This document shows, piece after piece, positions 24,602 to 32,487 of a stretch of DNA of 41,891 nt (position 1 is the stretch's first letter; each line of letters begins with the position of its first letter). The translations under genes and the position numbers were made by a program. Under the pieces are notes generated by a model. That model had not been told where the DNA came from and ran no database searches. It saw only the letters and a list, made by a program, of their open reading frames with translations. Source of the stretch: Streptomyces sp. rh34 (GTDB lineage Bacteria > Actinomycetota > Actinomycetes > Streptomycetales > Streptomycetaceae); the NCBI RefSeq assembly GCF_002551245.1, contig NZ_NTGZ01000036.1, positions 1-41,891 on the forward strand, read 5' to 3'.

Positions 24602-25138
24602 GTGCCGCACGTCCTGGTTCTCAACGCGTCGTACGAGCCGCTCGGCGTCGTACCGCTCCGCCGCGCGCTCGTCCTCGTCCTGGAGAACAAGGCCATCTGC
24701 CTTGAAGAGTCCGGCTCCTTTCTGCACAGTGCCACCCGTGCCGTGCCCGCACCCAGTGTGGTCCGGCTCAAGCGCTTCGTCCGGGTCCCCTACCGGGGCC
24801 CCGTCCCGCTGACGCGGCGGGCGCTGTTCGCCCGGGACGGCGGGCGCTGCATGTACTGCGGGGCCGCCGCGACCAGCGTCGACCACGTCATCCCGCGCAG
24901 CCGCGGCGGACAGCACGCCTGGGACAACGTGGTGGCGGCCTGTCGCCGCTGCAACCACGTCAAGGCCGATCGCCATCTGCCCGAGCTGGGCTGGCGGCTG
25001 CGCCACCAGCCCGCCCCGCCGACCGGCCTGGCCTGGCGGATCATCGGGACCGGACACCGCGACCCGCGCTGGCTGCCGTATCTGCAACCGTTCGGCGCGG
25101 ACGACGTGATGGCCCGGATCGACGGCGTGTCCGCCTGA
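24602..25138 (+). CDS. HNH endonuclease-domain protein
   Basis: A 178-residue protein of the HNH nuclease superfamily. The ββα-metal core is at about 93-125: CMYCG and CRRCN form a Cys4 zinc site, with SVDHVIPRSRGG containing the catalytic His and the DN that follows. The N-terminal 75 residues (VLVLNASYEPLGVVP) match the chromosomal HNH proteins found widely in actinobacteria, for which the role is not settled. No toxin, phage or homing-intron context is visible. GTG at 24602 has a full AAGGAGG eight bases upstream. Confidence 0.9.
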   Translation: MPHVLVLNASYEPLGVVPLRRALVLVLENKAICLEESGSFLHSATRAVPAPSVVRLKRFVRVPYRGPVPLTRRALFARDGGRCMYCGAAATSVDHVIPRSRGGQHAWDNVVAACRRCNHVKADRHLPELGWRLRHQPAPPTGLAWRIIGTGHRDPRWLPYLQPFGADDVMARIDGVSA

Positions 25139-25161
25139 AGCCGGGCCTTCGTCGTCCTCCG

Positions 25162-28152
25162 CTAGTCGTCGGCGACCGCGTACGCCTCCACCGACCAGAG
25201 CGAGTAGCCGTACTCCGTCGCCCGGCGCTCGCCCTGGACCCGGATGAACCGGGTGTCCTTCGCGTCCATCCGGACCGACTCGCGCCCGCCCCGGCCCTCC
25301 GTCACGGTCGCGGCGGTGCGCCAGACGCGGCCGTCGGCGGAGACCTGGACGCGGTAGCGGGAGGCGTAGGCGTCCTGCCAGTTCAGCACCACCTGTCCCA
25401 GGCGCACCGGCGTCGGCAGCTCGGCCCCCCACCAGGCCCCGTCCTCCACCGGCGATGACCACCGGGTCTCCGGATCGCCGTCGGAGGCGGCCGACGCGGG
25501 GAAGTCCGGGGTCTCGTCGCCGGACGACGAGGCCTTCGCCGCACGCGCCAGGTCGGGGCCGGCCGTACGCGGGAAGGCCCGCACGGTCAGCGTGGACTCC
25601 TGGCCGCCGAAGGTCAGCGGAACCTCGTACTCGCCCGCCGGGGTGTCCGCCGGGACGGTGATGTCCACGGGCACCTCCGTACGCGACCCGCGCGGCACGG
25701 TCGTCTGCTTCGGGACCCGCACCTCGATGCCCTCGGGGGCCTTCGCGGTGAGCTTGCCCTTCACCTCGACCGGACGCCGCCCGGCCAGCCGCGCCGCGAC
25801 CCGCTGGGGCTCGCCGCCGATCTCCGCGTCCGTCTCGCCGTGCTTCAGGTCGAGCGTGGCGGCGGGCTCGTCGCCGAACCACGGCACCAGGGCGCGCACC
25901 TGCGGGGACCCCGCCACGACGGCGGGGGCGGGGGGCAGGGTGGGACTCAGGTAGGAGGGCGGGGAGGTCCGGGCGGCCTCCGGCACGGTGACCCGTACGG
26001 CGTCCGCGCGCAGCCCCTTCGCGGCGGTCTGGGTCCAGCCGCTCGGCGAGAGCTTCCCGAGGGCCCGCCACCCCTCACCGGGCACGTGCGCCTCCACGAC
26101 CGCGTCGGTGAGGGCGGCTCCGGGTTCGGCGAGCGCCGTGACGGCCTCCACCGGGCGGGGTCCGGCCAGCCGGACCGTATAGCTGTGCGCGTCCTTCGTG
26201 ACCCGGCCCGAGGCGCGGTCGGTTCCGTTCCACCCGGCGGACACCTTCGCCGCCTTGTCCAGGAACGGGTCCAGCACGCCCTCGCCGACCGTGGCCCGGC
26301 TCGCCTCGATCTCCTTGCGCAGCGGCTCCAGGGCCAGTTGGACGCGCCAGGCGGCGGCACCGTCGCCGGCGGCCTGGGCCTGGAGCAGGTCCACCGCGAG
26401 CTCACCGGCCCGGCCGTAGCGGGCCAGCTGCTCCGTCCAGGGGCGCACCTCGTCGGTCAGCCGGCCCTCCGCGGGGGTCTTCAGCCGCTCGGGGGCCCCG
26501 CGCATCACGGAGAAGGCCGCGCGCAGCTCCGCCGCCGCCCGGTCGCGGCGGGAGGCGTCCGCGCGGGAGTTCCAGAACGCGTCGAACAGGGGCTGGAGGT
26601 AGGCGGACTCCTCCGCGCCGAGCACCGAGCCCGCGCTGTTCCCGGCCAGCGCCAGCAGCGCCTCCCGGGCGCCCGCGTCCCCGCCCGCCAGATCCTCGAC
26701 GGCCGCCCGCCACGACTCGTCCGGGCGGTATCCCTTCGGGTTCCAGGCGAAGTCGGCGGCGGTGAACAGCGGGATCCGCGAGGCGGACGCCTGCTCCATC
26801 GCGTTGGCCAGCAGCGCCGCCGACCCGCTCGCCACCGCCGGGTCCCGGCCGGTGTACGGACCGAGGAAGATGCGGTCCTGGGCGTAGTCGTTGACCGGGT
26901 AGTTGTCCATCGTCACCAGGGGATGGCGGAACGCGGTGCGGGCCCCGGCCAGTTCACCGCCGGTGATCTTCTTCGGCACCACCCCGACACCGGTCCAGGC
27001 CACCTGCACCCGGTCGTCCAGTTCGGCCGCCAGCGCGGTGCGGTAGTCGGTGGCCCCGTCCTGGTAGAACTCCGTCGGCAGCACCGACAGCGGGGCGGCG
27101 TCCGGGTGCCGTTCCTCCAGATGCCGGGCGAGGGCGCCCGCGACCCGGGCCTGGGCGCGGGCCGCCGCCTTCGGGCCGCTGCCGAAGGTCTCCGCGTCCA
27201 GGTCGCAGTGCCACTCGCTGTAGCTGACGTCCTGGAACTGGAGCTGGAAGACCCGGATGCCCAGCGCCCACATGGCGTCGACCTTCTTCGTCAGCGCCCG
27301 GACGTCCTGGTCCGAGGCCATGCACATCGCCTGACCGGGAGAGACCGCCCAGCCGAGCGTCACGTGCTCGGCGCGCCCCCGCTCGGCCAGCGCCCGGAAG
27401 TCGGCCCGCTTGTCGGCCGGGTACGGCTCGCGCCAACGCGCCAGCCGGTAGGGGTCGTCGCCCGCCGCGTAGAGATAGCGGTTCTGCTTGGTGCGGCCCA
27501 TGAAGGAGATCTGGGCGAGCCGCTCCTCGCGGGTCCACGGCTCTCCGTAGAACCCCTCGGCCATGCCGCGTACGGCGGTTCCCGGCCAGTCCCGTACCGT
27601 CACGCCGGCCACCGAGCCGTCGACGATCAGCTGGCGCAGGGTCTGGACGGCGTGGAAGAGGCCGTCCGCGCCGAGCCCGTCCACCGCGACGGTGGCGCGT
27701 CCGGAGACCTGGCCGACCGCGATCCGGTAGCCGCCCGGGGGCAGATCGGCCCGGTCGGGAGCGCGCAGCGCCCGCAGCGCCTCGCCGGCTCCGCTGCCGC
27801 CGACACGGACCACGGGCCCCTTGCCCGGCAGGCTCTCGTGCAGGGTCCGCACGCCCGCCCCGCGCAGCAGTGAGCGCGCCTGCTCGACGGCGTACGGATC
27901 GGCGTCCGGCGTGGCGACGAGCGTGGCCTCGGAGCCCAGCGGCACGGCGGGCCCGGTGGCCTTCAGGCTCTGCGGGCGGGGCCATACGGACGGTGTCCGC
28001 GCACGGTCGGCGCGGTCGGTGGCACCGGCGACGGGCCTGCCCGGATCGGCGGGAGCGGCCGTCGCGGCCGGAGCGACGGAGACGGACCCGAGGAGTCCGC
28101 CGATCACGGCGGCGGCCACGGCCGTCGCCTGCCTTCTGCGCCCGATCCGCAC
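25162..28152 (-). CDS. Secreted GH84-type beta-N-acetylhexosaminidase with altered catalytic pair
   Basis: A 996-residue exported protein. Order: signal peptide 1-33 (cleavage after ATAA), an N-terminal alpha/beta domain of the GH20b type (about 50-190), a GH84 (NAGidase) barrel (about 195-480) starting EGFYGEPWTREERL and containing YAAGDDPYRLARWREPYP, a helical domain, a NEW3-like beta-sandwich near 800-870 and a C-terminal F5/8-type carbohydrate-binding domain (about 880-996, SSPVEDGAWWGAELP). GH84 enzymes remove terminal GlcNAc by substrate-assisted catalysis using two adjacent aspartates. At that position this protein reads QFQDV, giving Gln307-Asp308, so the acid/base is kept but the residue that orients the acetamido group appears replaced. 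GTG at 28152 has AGGGGAG seven bases upstream. Confidence 0.88.
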   Translation of the reverse strand: MRIGRRRQATAVAAAVIGGLLGSVSVAPAATAAPADPGRPVAGATDRADRARTPSVWPRPQSLKATGPAVPLGSEATLVATPDADPYAVEQARSLLRGAGVRTLHESLPGKGPVVRVGGSGAGEALRALRAPDRADLPPGGYRIAVGQVSGRATVAVDGLGADGLFHAVQTLRQLIVDGSVAGVTVRDWPGTAVRGMAEGFYGEPWTREERLAQISFMGRTKQNRYLYAAGDDPYRLARWREPYPADKRADFRALAERGRAEHVTLGWAVSPGQAMCMASDQDVRALTKKVDAMWALGIRVFQLQFQDVSYSEWHCDLDAETFGSGPKAAARAQARVAGALARHLEERHPDAAPLSVLPTEFYQDGATDYRTALAAELDDRVQVAWTGVGVVPKKITGGELAGARTAFRHPLVTMDNYPVNDYAQDRIFLGPYTGRDPAVASGSAALLANAMEQASASRIPLFTAADFAWNPKGYRPDESWRAAVEDLAGGDAGAREALLALAGNSAGSVLGAEESAYLQPLFDAFWNSRADASRRDRAAAELRAAFSVMRGAPERLKTPAEGRLTDEVRPWTEQLARYGRAGELAVDLLQAQAAGDGAAAWRVQLALEPLRKEIEASRATVGEGVLDPFLDKAAKVSAGWNGTDRASGRVTKDAHSYTVRLAGPRPVEAVTALAEPGAALTDAVVEAHVPGEGWRALGKLSPSGWTQTAAKGLRADAVRVTVPEAARTSPPSYLSPTLPPAPAVVAGSPQVRALVPWFGDEPAATLDLKHGETDAEIGGEPQRVAARLAGRRPVEVKGKLTAKAPEGIEVRVPKQTTVPRGSRTEVPVDITVPADTPAGEYEVPLTFGGQESTLTVRAFPRTAGPDLARAAKASSSGDETPDFPASAASDGDPETRWSSPVEDGAWWGAELPTPVRLGQVVLNWQDAYASRYRVQVSADGRVWRTAATVTEGRGGRESVRMDAKDTRFIRVQGERRATEYGYSLWSVEAYAVADD

Positions 28153-28495
28153 GTCGCGCTCCCCTTCGTAACGACCAACTGCCGGCGATGGACCGCCGCG
28201 CCGACCGCCTCGTACCGCAGGCGGTGGACCCCGGCGGGGTCCGAGCCCACCACCCGGGCGCGAGGGTGTCAATGCGCATGGCCGTTCCGCCGCATTTGCC
28301 GGGAATAGCGACGCCTTCGAGCCCTGTGGGGCTCGTGTGGCGGCCGGGAGTGGCTGAAATCGGCCTATTCCTGCCGTCCAGGGGAACGGGATGTGACCCA
28401 GAGCACGTTGGGCTCGTTGTCATAACGCCTGCATCACGTCCACGTCTGCCGCGGCGAGGCTTGGGTAGGTCTGCTGTGTCCTGTTCTCCATGGCC
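28153..28495. other. Divergent intergenic region between GH84 and the repeat-protein gene
   Basis: About 340 bp without a convincing gene. On the minus strand a perfect TTGACA (28272-28267) precedes the GH84 gene, with a poor -10 (TGGGCT, 28249-28244) 17 bp on. A hairpin-forming palindrome, GGACCCC-GGC-GGGGTCC, is at 28226-28242 in the GH84 leader. No clear plus-strand promoter was found. Confidence 0.4.
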
Positions 28496-28506
28496 AGGAG
28501 GCCACC

Positions 28507-28818
28507 ATGCCCGCTGCCGCGCAGCTTCTGCTCTCCGCCCTCTCCAAACAGGTACCCACGCAGTCCGAATCCGGACCGCTGACCAGCGAACTTCCCCTTG
28601 CCGAGGTCGCCCACCTGATCAGCGGGCCGCCGCTCGCCGATGTCTCCCTCCTGCTCGGCGAATCCTCGTTCGCCGATTCCGCGCCGCTGACCAGCGAGCC
28701 GCCGCTCGCCGATGCCACCCCTCTCACGAGCGAGCCACCGCTCGCCGCCGTCGCCCCTCTGACCAGCGAGCCGACCGCACCCGGCACCGCAGGGGGCATG
28801 GAGTTCCCAGGAGTCTGA
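28507..28818 (+). CDS. Small protein of 12-residue tandem repeats, coupled to malQ
   Basis: A 103-residue protein that I do not recognise. After a short N-terminus (PAAAQLLLSALSKQ) it consists of five 12-residue repeats with the pattern LTSEPPLADxxP, ending in a sixth partial copy and a Gly-rich tail. ATG at 28507 has AGGAGG five bases upstream. Its TGA is followed immediately by the ATG of malQ, and GGAG near its end serves as the malQ ribosome binding site. These signals favour a real, translated gene. Against it, G/C at third positions is lower than in neighbours and the repeats keep opposite-strand frames open too. No signal peptide or helix pattern is clear, and its function is unknown. 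Confidence 0.55.
   Translation: MPAAAQLLLSALSKQVPTQSESGPLTSELPLAEVAHLISGPPLADVSLLLGESSFADSAPLTSEPPLADATPLTSEPPLAAVAPLTSEPTAPGTAGGMEFPGV
28579..28773 (+). repeat. 36-bp tandem repeat, 5.4 copies
   Basis: Units start at 28579, 28615, 28651, 28687, 28723 and 28759 (partial). The core CTGACCAGCGAGCCGCCGCT is best kept in copy 4; copy 3 is the most diverged. Each unit codes for 12 residues of the small protein upstream of malQ. Confidence 0.85.
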
Positions 28819-31080
28819 ATGGGCTTGTCCCGGCTCGCCGCACTGCACGGTGTCGCCACCTCCTACTCCCCGTCGCCGGATGTCACGGTGTCCGTCCCCG
28901 ACGACACGGTCATCGCCGTGCTCGCCGCGCTGGGCGTCGACGCCGGCACTCCGGCGGACGTACGGAAGTGCCTCGTCGCCGCGGAGTCCCGCTCACGCCT
29001 GCTGCCGCCGACCGTGGTGGTCTGGGCCGGCGAGCCCCTGCCGCCCGCCCTGTCCGGGCTGCCACCCGGCTCGACCGTCACGGTCGAGCCGGAACCGGCC
29101 GAGGCCCCGGGACACCCCTCGGGCCGCCCGCCCGCGCCGCTGAGCATGCGGACCCGGGCGGCGGCTCCCGCCTCGTCCATGACGCCTCCGGGCGCCTCTG
29201 CCGCACCGGTGACGTCCGAGATGGCCCCGGGGGGCGCCGCCACCGCATCCGCGCCGCCCGTGACGCCTCGGGGCAGCGCCGCCACCGCGTCCGCCCCGCA
29301 CCCGCAGCGCGCCGACGGGGAGCCCCACGCTCCGGCGGCCGTCCCCGCCTGGTGGATCGCGCCGGCCCCCGGCGTCCACCGCATCCACGTCCGTACGCCG
29401 GACCACCGCCGCGCCACGGCCACCCTCCTCGTCGCCCCGGCCCGCGTCCCGCAGCCGCCCGAGCGGTCCCACGGCTTCCTGGTCCAGCTCTACTCCCTGC
29501 TCTCCGCCCGCTCCTGGGGCATGGGCGACCTCGGCGACCTCGCGGACCTCGCCGCCTGGTCCGGGCGGACCGTCGGCTCCGGGTTCGTCCAGGTCAACCC
29601 GTTGCACGCGGCCGTTCCCGGACACCCCACCGACCCGTCCCCGTACCGCCCCTCCTCGCGCCGCTTCCCCGACCCGGTGCACCTGCGCGTCGAGTCGATC
29701 CCCGAATACGGCCACGTCCGCGACCGGGCCGCCCTGGACGACCTCCGGCAGGACGCCGCGGCCCTCAGTGAGGCCGTGCTGAACAAGGGCGCGCTGATCG
29801 ACCGGGACGCCGTCTGGGAGCTGAAGCGGCAGGCCCTGGAGCTGGTCGTCGCGGTGCCGCTCACCCCCGGCCGCCGCGCCGCCTACTGCGACTTCCTGGC
29901 CGAGCAGGGGCGGGCGCTGGAGGACCACGCCCTGTGGTGCGCGCTCGCCGAGGTGCACGGCCCCGACTGGCACGCCTGGCCCGAGGCCCTGCGCGACCCC
30001 CGCTCCCCGGGAACCGCCCGCGCCCGGACCGAGCTGCTGGACCGGGTCGACTTCCACTGCCGCCTCGCCTGGCTGACCGCCACCCAGCTCGCCGCCGCCC
30101 AGCGGGCCGCCGAGGACGCCGGGATGAGCGTCGGGATCGTCCACGACCTCGCCGTCGGCGTACACCCGGCCGGCGCCGACACCTGGGCCCAGCAGGAGGC
30201 CTTCGCCCACGGCATGTCCGTCGGCGCGCCCCCCGACGCCTTCAACGCGCGCGGCCAGGACTGGGGCCTGCCGCCCTGGCGCCCCGACGTCCTCGCCGCC
30301 ACCGGATACGCCGCCTACCGGGGCCTGCTGCGCGGGCTGCTGGCCCACGCCGGGGCCCTGCGCATCGACCACGTCATGGGCCTGTTCCGGCTCTGGTGGG
30401 TGCCCGAGGGGCGCCCACCCACCGACGGCACGTACGTCGCCCAGGACGCCGAGGCGATGCTCGCCGTCCTCGTGCTGGAGGCCCACCGGGCCGGGGCCGT
30501 CGTCGTCGGCGAGGACCTCGGCACCGTCGAGCCCGGCGTCCGCGAGGCGCTCGCCCGGCGCGGCGTGCTCGGCACCTCGGTGCTCTGGTTCGAGCGCGAC
30601 TGGGACGGCGACGGACGGCCGCTCGCCCCGGAGAAGTGGCGCCGGGACTGCCTGGCCACCGCCACCACCCACGATCTGCCCTCCACCGCCGCCCGGCTGA
30701 CCGGCGACCATGTGACGCTGCGCCACCGCCTCGGCCTGCTCACCCGCTCCCTGGAGGAGGAGCTGACCGAGGACGCCACCGACACCGCCGAGTGGCTCGC
30801 CCTCCTGGCCCGGCTGCGGATGCTCCCCGAGGGCGACGGCGACGAGGAGGCCGCCGTCCGCGCCGTCCACCGCTTCCTGCTGCACACCCCCGCCCGGATG
30901 ACCGGTGTCTGGCTCCCCGACACCGTGGGCGACCGCCGCCCGCAGAATCTCCCCGGCACCTGGGACCAGTACCCCAACTGGCGCCTCCCGATCGCCGACG
31001 CCGAGGGCCGTCCGGTCACCCTGGAGGAGATCACCGCCTCACCCCGGCTGCACGCGCTGATGGACGTCCTGCGGACCTGA
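28819..31080 (+). CDS. malQ: 4-alpha-glucanotransferase (amylomaltase), GH77
   Basis: A 753-residue GH77 enzyme that transfers alpha-1,4-glucan chains between maltooligosaccharides in the cytosol, acting in maltodextrin and glycogen turnover. The catalytic residues are in place: nucleophile Asp517 in ALRIDHVMG, acid/base Glu565 in VVGEDLGTVEP and Asp619 in TTHDLPSTA. The N-terminal 230 residues form the extra domain typical of actinobacterial MalQ. Within it, residues about 96-175 are a low-complexity Ala/Pro/Thr insertion with repeated GAATASAPPVTP-like units. The start ATG directly follows the stop of the small repeat protein and uses GGAG about eight bases upstream. Weak hairpins only are seen at the 3' end. 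Confidence 0.94.
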   Translation: MGLSRLAALHGVATSYSPSPDVTVSVPDDTVIAVLAALGVDAGTPADVRKCLVAAESRSRLLPPTVVVWAGEPLPPALSGLPPGSTVTVEPEPAEAPGHPSGRPPAPLSMRTRAAAPASSMTPPGASAAPVTSEMAPGGAATASAPPVTPRGSAATASAPHPQRADGEPHAPAAVPAWWIAPAPGVHRIHVRTPDHRRATATLLVAPARVPQPPERSHGFLVQLYSLLSARSWGMGDLGDLADLAAWSGRTVGSGFVQVNPLHAAVPGHPTDPSPYRPSSRRFPDPVHLRVESIPEYGHVRDRAALDDLRQDAAALSEAVLNKGALIDRDAVWELKRQALELVVAVPLTPGRRAAYCDFLAEQGRALEDHALWCALAEVHGPDWHAWPEALRDPRSPGTARARTELLDRVDFHCRLAWLTATQLAAAQRAAEDAGMSVGIVHDLAVGVHPAGADTWAQQEAFAHGMSVGAPPDAFNARGQDWGLPPWRPDVLAATGYAAYRGLLRGLLAHAGALRIDHVMGLFRLWWVPEGRPPTDGTYVAQDAEAMLAVLVLEAHRAGAVVVGEDLGTVEPGVREALARRGVLGTSVLWFERDWDGDGRPLAPEKWRRDCLATATTHDLPSTAARLTGDHVTLRHRLGLLTRSLEEELTEDATDTAEWLALLARLRMLPEGDGDEEAAVRAVHRFLLHTPARMTGVWLPDTVGDRRPQNLPGTWDQYPNWRLPIADAEGRPVTLEEITASPRLHALMDVLRT

Positions 31081-31129
31081 AAAGCCCCGTACGGCACCCC
31101 CGGGCGAGCGCCGTCCCCAGGCGTTCGCT

Positions 31130-31135
31130 ACGTTG
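31130..31135 (+). promoter_or_regulatory. -10 box of a probable leaderless transcript
   Basis: TACGTT ends five bases before GTG at 31141, the spacing expected when transcription begins at the start codon. No ribosome binding site is present and the -35 region is weak. Confidence 0.5.
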
Positions 31136-31140
31136 GCACC

Positions 31141-31371
31141 GTGGAAAAGATGAACGCTATGCGCGCCGGCGTCGTTGCGGCCGGGACGACGCTGATGATG
31201 CTGCTCATGTCGAGCCCGGCGCTCGCGCTCACGCCCGACGACGGCGACGACCCGGCTCCGCGCCTGAGCGCGATCGAGACCATCGGTCTCTACGTCGTCG
31301 CGCCCATCGCCCTGTTCGTGGTGATCACGGGCCTGGTCATGGTCCTGGACAAGTCCAAGAAGCAGGTCTGA
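31141..31371 (+). CDS. Small secreted/membrane protein of unknown function
   Basis: A 76-residue protein with an N-terminal signal-like stretch ending PALALTPDD (about residue 30), an acidic Asp/Pro-rich linker at 31-42 and one membrane helix at about 47-68, then a Lys-rich cytoplasmic tail (DKSKKQV). The predicted topology is N-out, single-span after cleavage. Small proteins of this shape are common near this position in streptomycetes but I cannot assign a function. GTG at 31141 lacks a ribosome binding site and is probably leaderless; ATG at 31150 or 31159 are alternatives. A strong terminator follows. Confidence 0.75.
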   Translation: MEKMNAMRAGVVAAGTTLMMLLMSSPALALTPDDGDDPAPRLSAIETIGLYVVAPIALFVVITGLVMVLDKSKKQV

Positions 31372-31397
31372 CCCGCACACGTACGCCCTGCGTGAAG

Positions 31398-31433
31398 GAT
31401 GCGCCGCCGGTGGGAACCACCGCGCGGCGCATC
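31398..31433 (+). terminator. Strong hairpin after the small membrane protein gene
   Basis: GATGCGCCGC (31398-31407) pairs with GCGGCGCATC (31424-31433), and the inner CGGTGG/CCACCG extends the stem to 16 bp with a GAA loop and one bulge. It is 26 bp after the stop codon. Confidence 0.85.
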
Positions 31434-31501
31434 TGTGCGTCCGGCCCCGCACGTCGACGGGTGCACGGCCCGGGGCAGGAGCACGGCCCGCGCCGGGCCG
31501 G

Positions 31502-31507
31502 TAGGTT
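31502..31507 (+). promoter_or_regulatory. -10 box of a probable leaderless lysR transcript
   Basis: TAGGTT ends six bases before the ATG at 31514. There is no ribosome binding site in between, so the transcript would start at or next to the start codon. Confidence 0.5.
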
Positions 31508-31513
31508 GCGCCC

Positions 31514-32422
31514 ATGACCGAGTGGGACGTCAAGAAGCTCCGCATCCTGCGCACCCTGCGCGACCGGGACACGGTGACGGCGACCGCCGAAGCGCTCCTG
31601 ATGACCCCCTCGGCGGTCTCCCAGCAGCTCACCAACCTGGCCAAGCAGCTCGGCGTGGACCTCCTGGAGGCCCAGGGCCGCCGGGTCCGTCTCACCGACG
31701 CCGCCCACCTCGTCCTGCGCCACGCGGAGGCCGTCTTCGCCCAGTTGGAACGGGCGGAGGCCGAACTGACCGGCTACCTGCGCGGCGAGGCGGGCGAGGT
31801 CAGGGTCGCCGCGTTCTCCACCGCCGTGCCCGCCCTCGTCGTCCCCGCCGTCCGGCTGCTGCGCGCCGAGGACCGCCCGGGGCCCGACGTACGCGTACGG
31901 GAGGCCGAGGCCGCCCAGGCCTACGAGCTGCTCACCGCGGGCGAGGTGGACCTGGCCCTGTCGCTGGCCGCCCACGCGCCCACCGCCCGCGACCCCCGCT
32001 TCAGCCTCTTCCCGCTGCTCGCCGACCCCCTGGACGTGGCGCTCCCCGCCGACCACCCGCTGGCCGCCGCCCCCGCCCCGCGCCTCGCTGACCTGGCCGC
32101 CGACCGCTGGATCTTCGGCGGCTCGGGACCCTGGTCCGAGATCACCACCGCCGCCTGCGAGGCGGCGGGCTTCGTCCCCGAGCAGGCCCACAGCGCCGCC
32201 GGGTGGACCGCGATCCTCGCCCTGGTCGAGGCGGGCATGGGCGTCGCGCTGGTCCCCCGGATGGCCACCCGGGAGCGTCGCGAGGGCGTGGTGATGCGGG
32301 TGCTGGAGGCGGACCGGCCGCGCCGCCACGTGGTGGCGGCGGTCCGGCACGGGGCGGAGAGCGGACCGGCGGTGGCCCGGGTCCTCGCGGCACTCACCGA
32401 AGCGGCCAGTTCGTTCAGCTGA
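31514..32422 (+). CDS. LysR-family transcriptional regulator
   Basis: A 302-residue LysR regulator. The winged helix-turn-helix is at about 5-64 (TATAEALLMTPSAVSQQLTNL), and the effector-binding domain runs from about 90 to 295 (VRVAAFSTAVPALVVPAV, then GMGVALVPRMA). The effector is not known. LysR regulators often control a neighbouring gene; here the allantoicase gene follows on the same strand 66 bp on, so purine or allantoin breakdown is a possible target. The ATG at 31514 is probably leaderless. A 17-bp palindrome covers its stop codon. Confidence 0.92.
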   Translation: MTEWDVKKLRILRTLRDRDTVTATAEALLMTPSAVSQQLTNLAKQLGVDLLEAQGRRVRLTDAAHLVLRHAEAVFAQLERAEAELTGYLRGEAGEVRVAAFSTAVPALVVPAVRLLRAEDRPGPDVRVREAEAAQAYELLTAGEVDLALSLAAHAPTARDPRFSLFPLLADPLDVALPADHPLAAAPAPRLADLAADRWIFGGSGPWSEITTAACEAAGFVPEQAHSAAGWTAILALVEAGMGVALVPRMATRERREGVVMRVLEADRPRRHVVAAVRHGAESGPAVARVLAALTEAASSFS

Positions 32423-32429
32423 GCTGAAC
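32413..32429. promoter_or_regulatory. 17-bp palindrome across the lysR stop
   Basis: GTTCAGCT-G-AGCTGAAC is a perfect 8-1-8 inverted repeat that includes the TGA of the LysR gene, 59 bp before the allantoicase start. It could act as a short hairpin or an operator. Confidence 0.45.
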
Positions 32430-32437
32430 AATATCTG

Positions 32438-32449
32438 CGAAAACTTTCG
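32438..32449. promoter_or_regulatory. CGAAA-AC-TTTCG palindrome upstream of allantoicase
   Basis: A 5-2-5 inverted repeat in the only AT-rich patch of this intergenic region, 39 bp before the allantoicase start. It is a candidate operator for an allantoin-pathway regulator. Confidence 0.4.
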
Positions 32450-32487
32450 ATGGACCTGATGGGTGCGATGGCGCGAAGGTGAGAAGC

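Noticed and set aside
24602..25138. HNH gene as part of a mobile element or defence system
   Set aside because: No flanking repeats, toxin, restriction or phage genes; it matches the chromosomal HNH type.
25840..27873. 677-codon plus-strand frame
   Set aside because: Antisense to the GH84 gene, Arg/Gly/Pro-rich.
28420..28859. Two minus-strand frames of about 140 codons antisense to the repeat protein
   Set aside because: They mirror the repeats; the plus-strand frame has a better ribosome binding site and abuts malQ.
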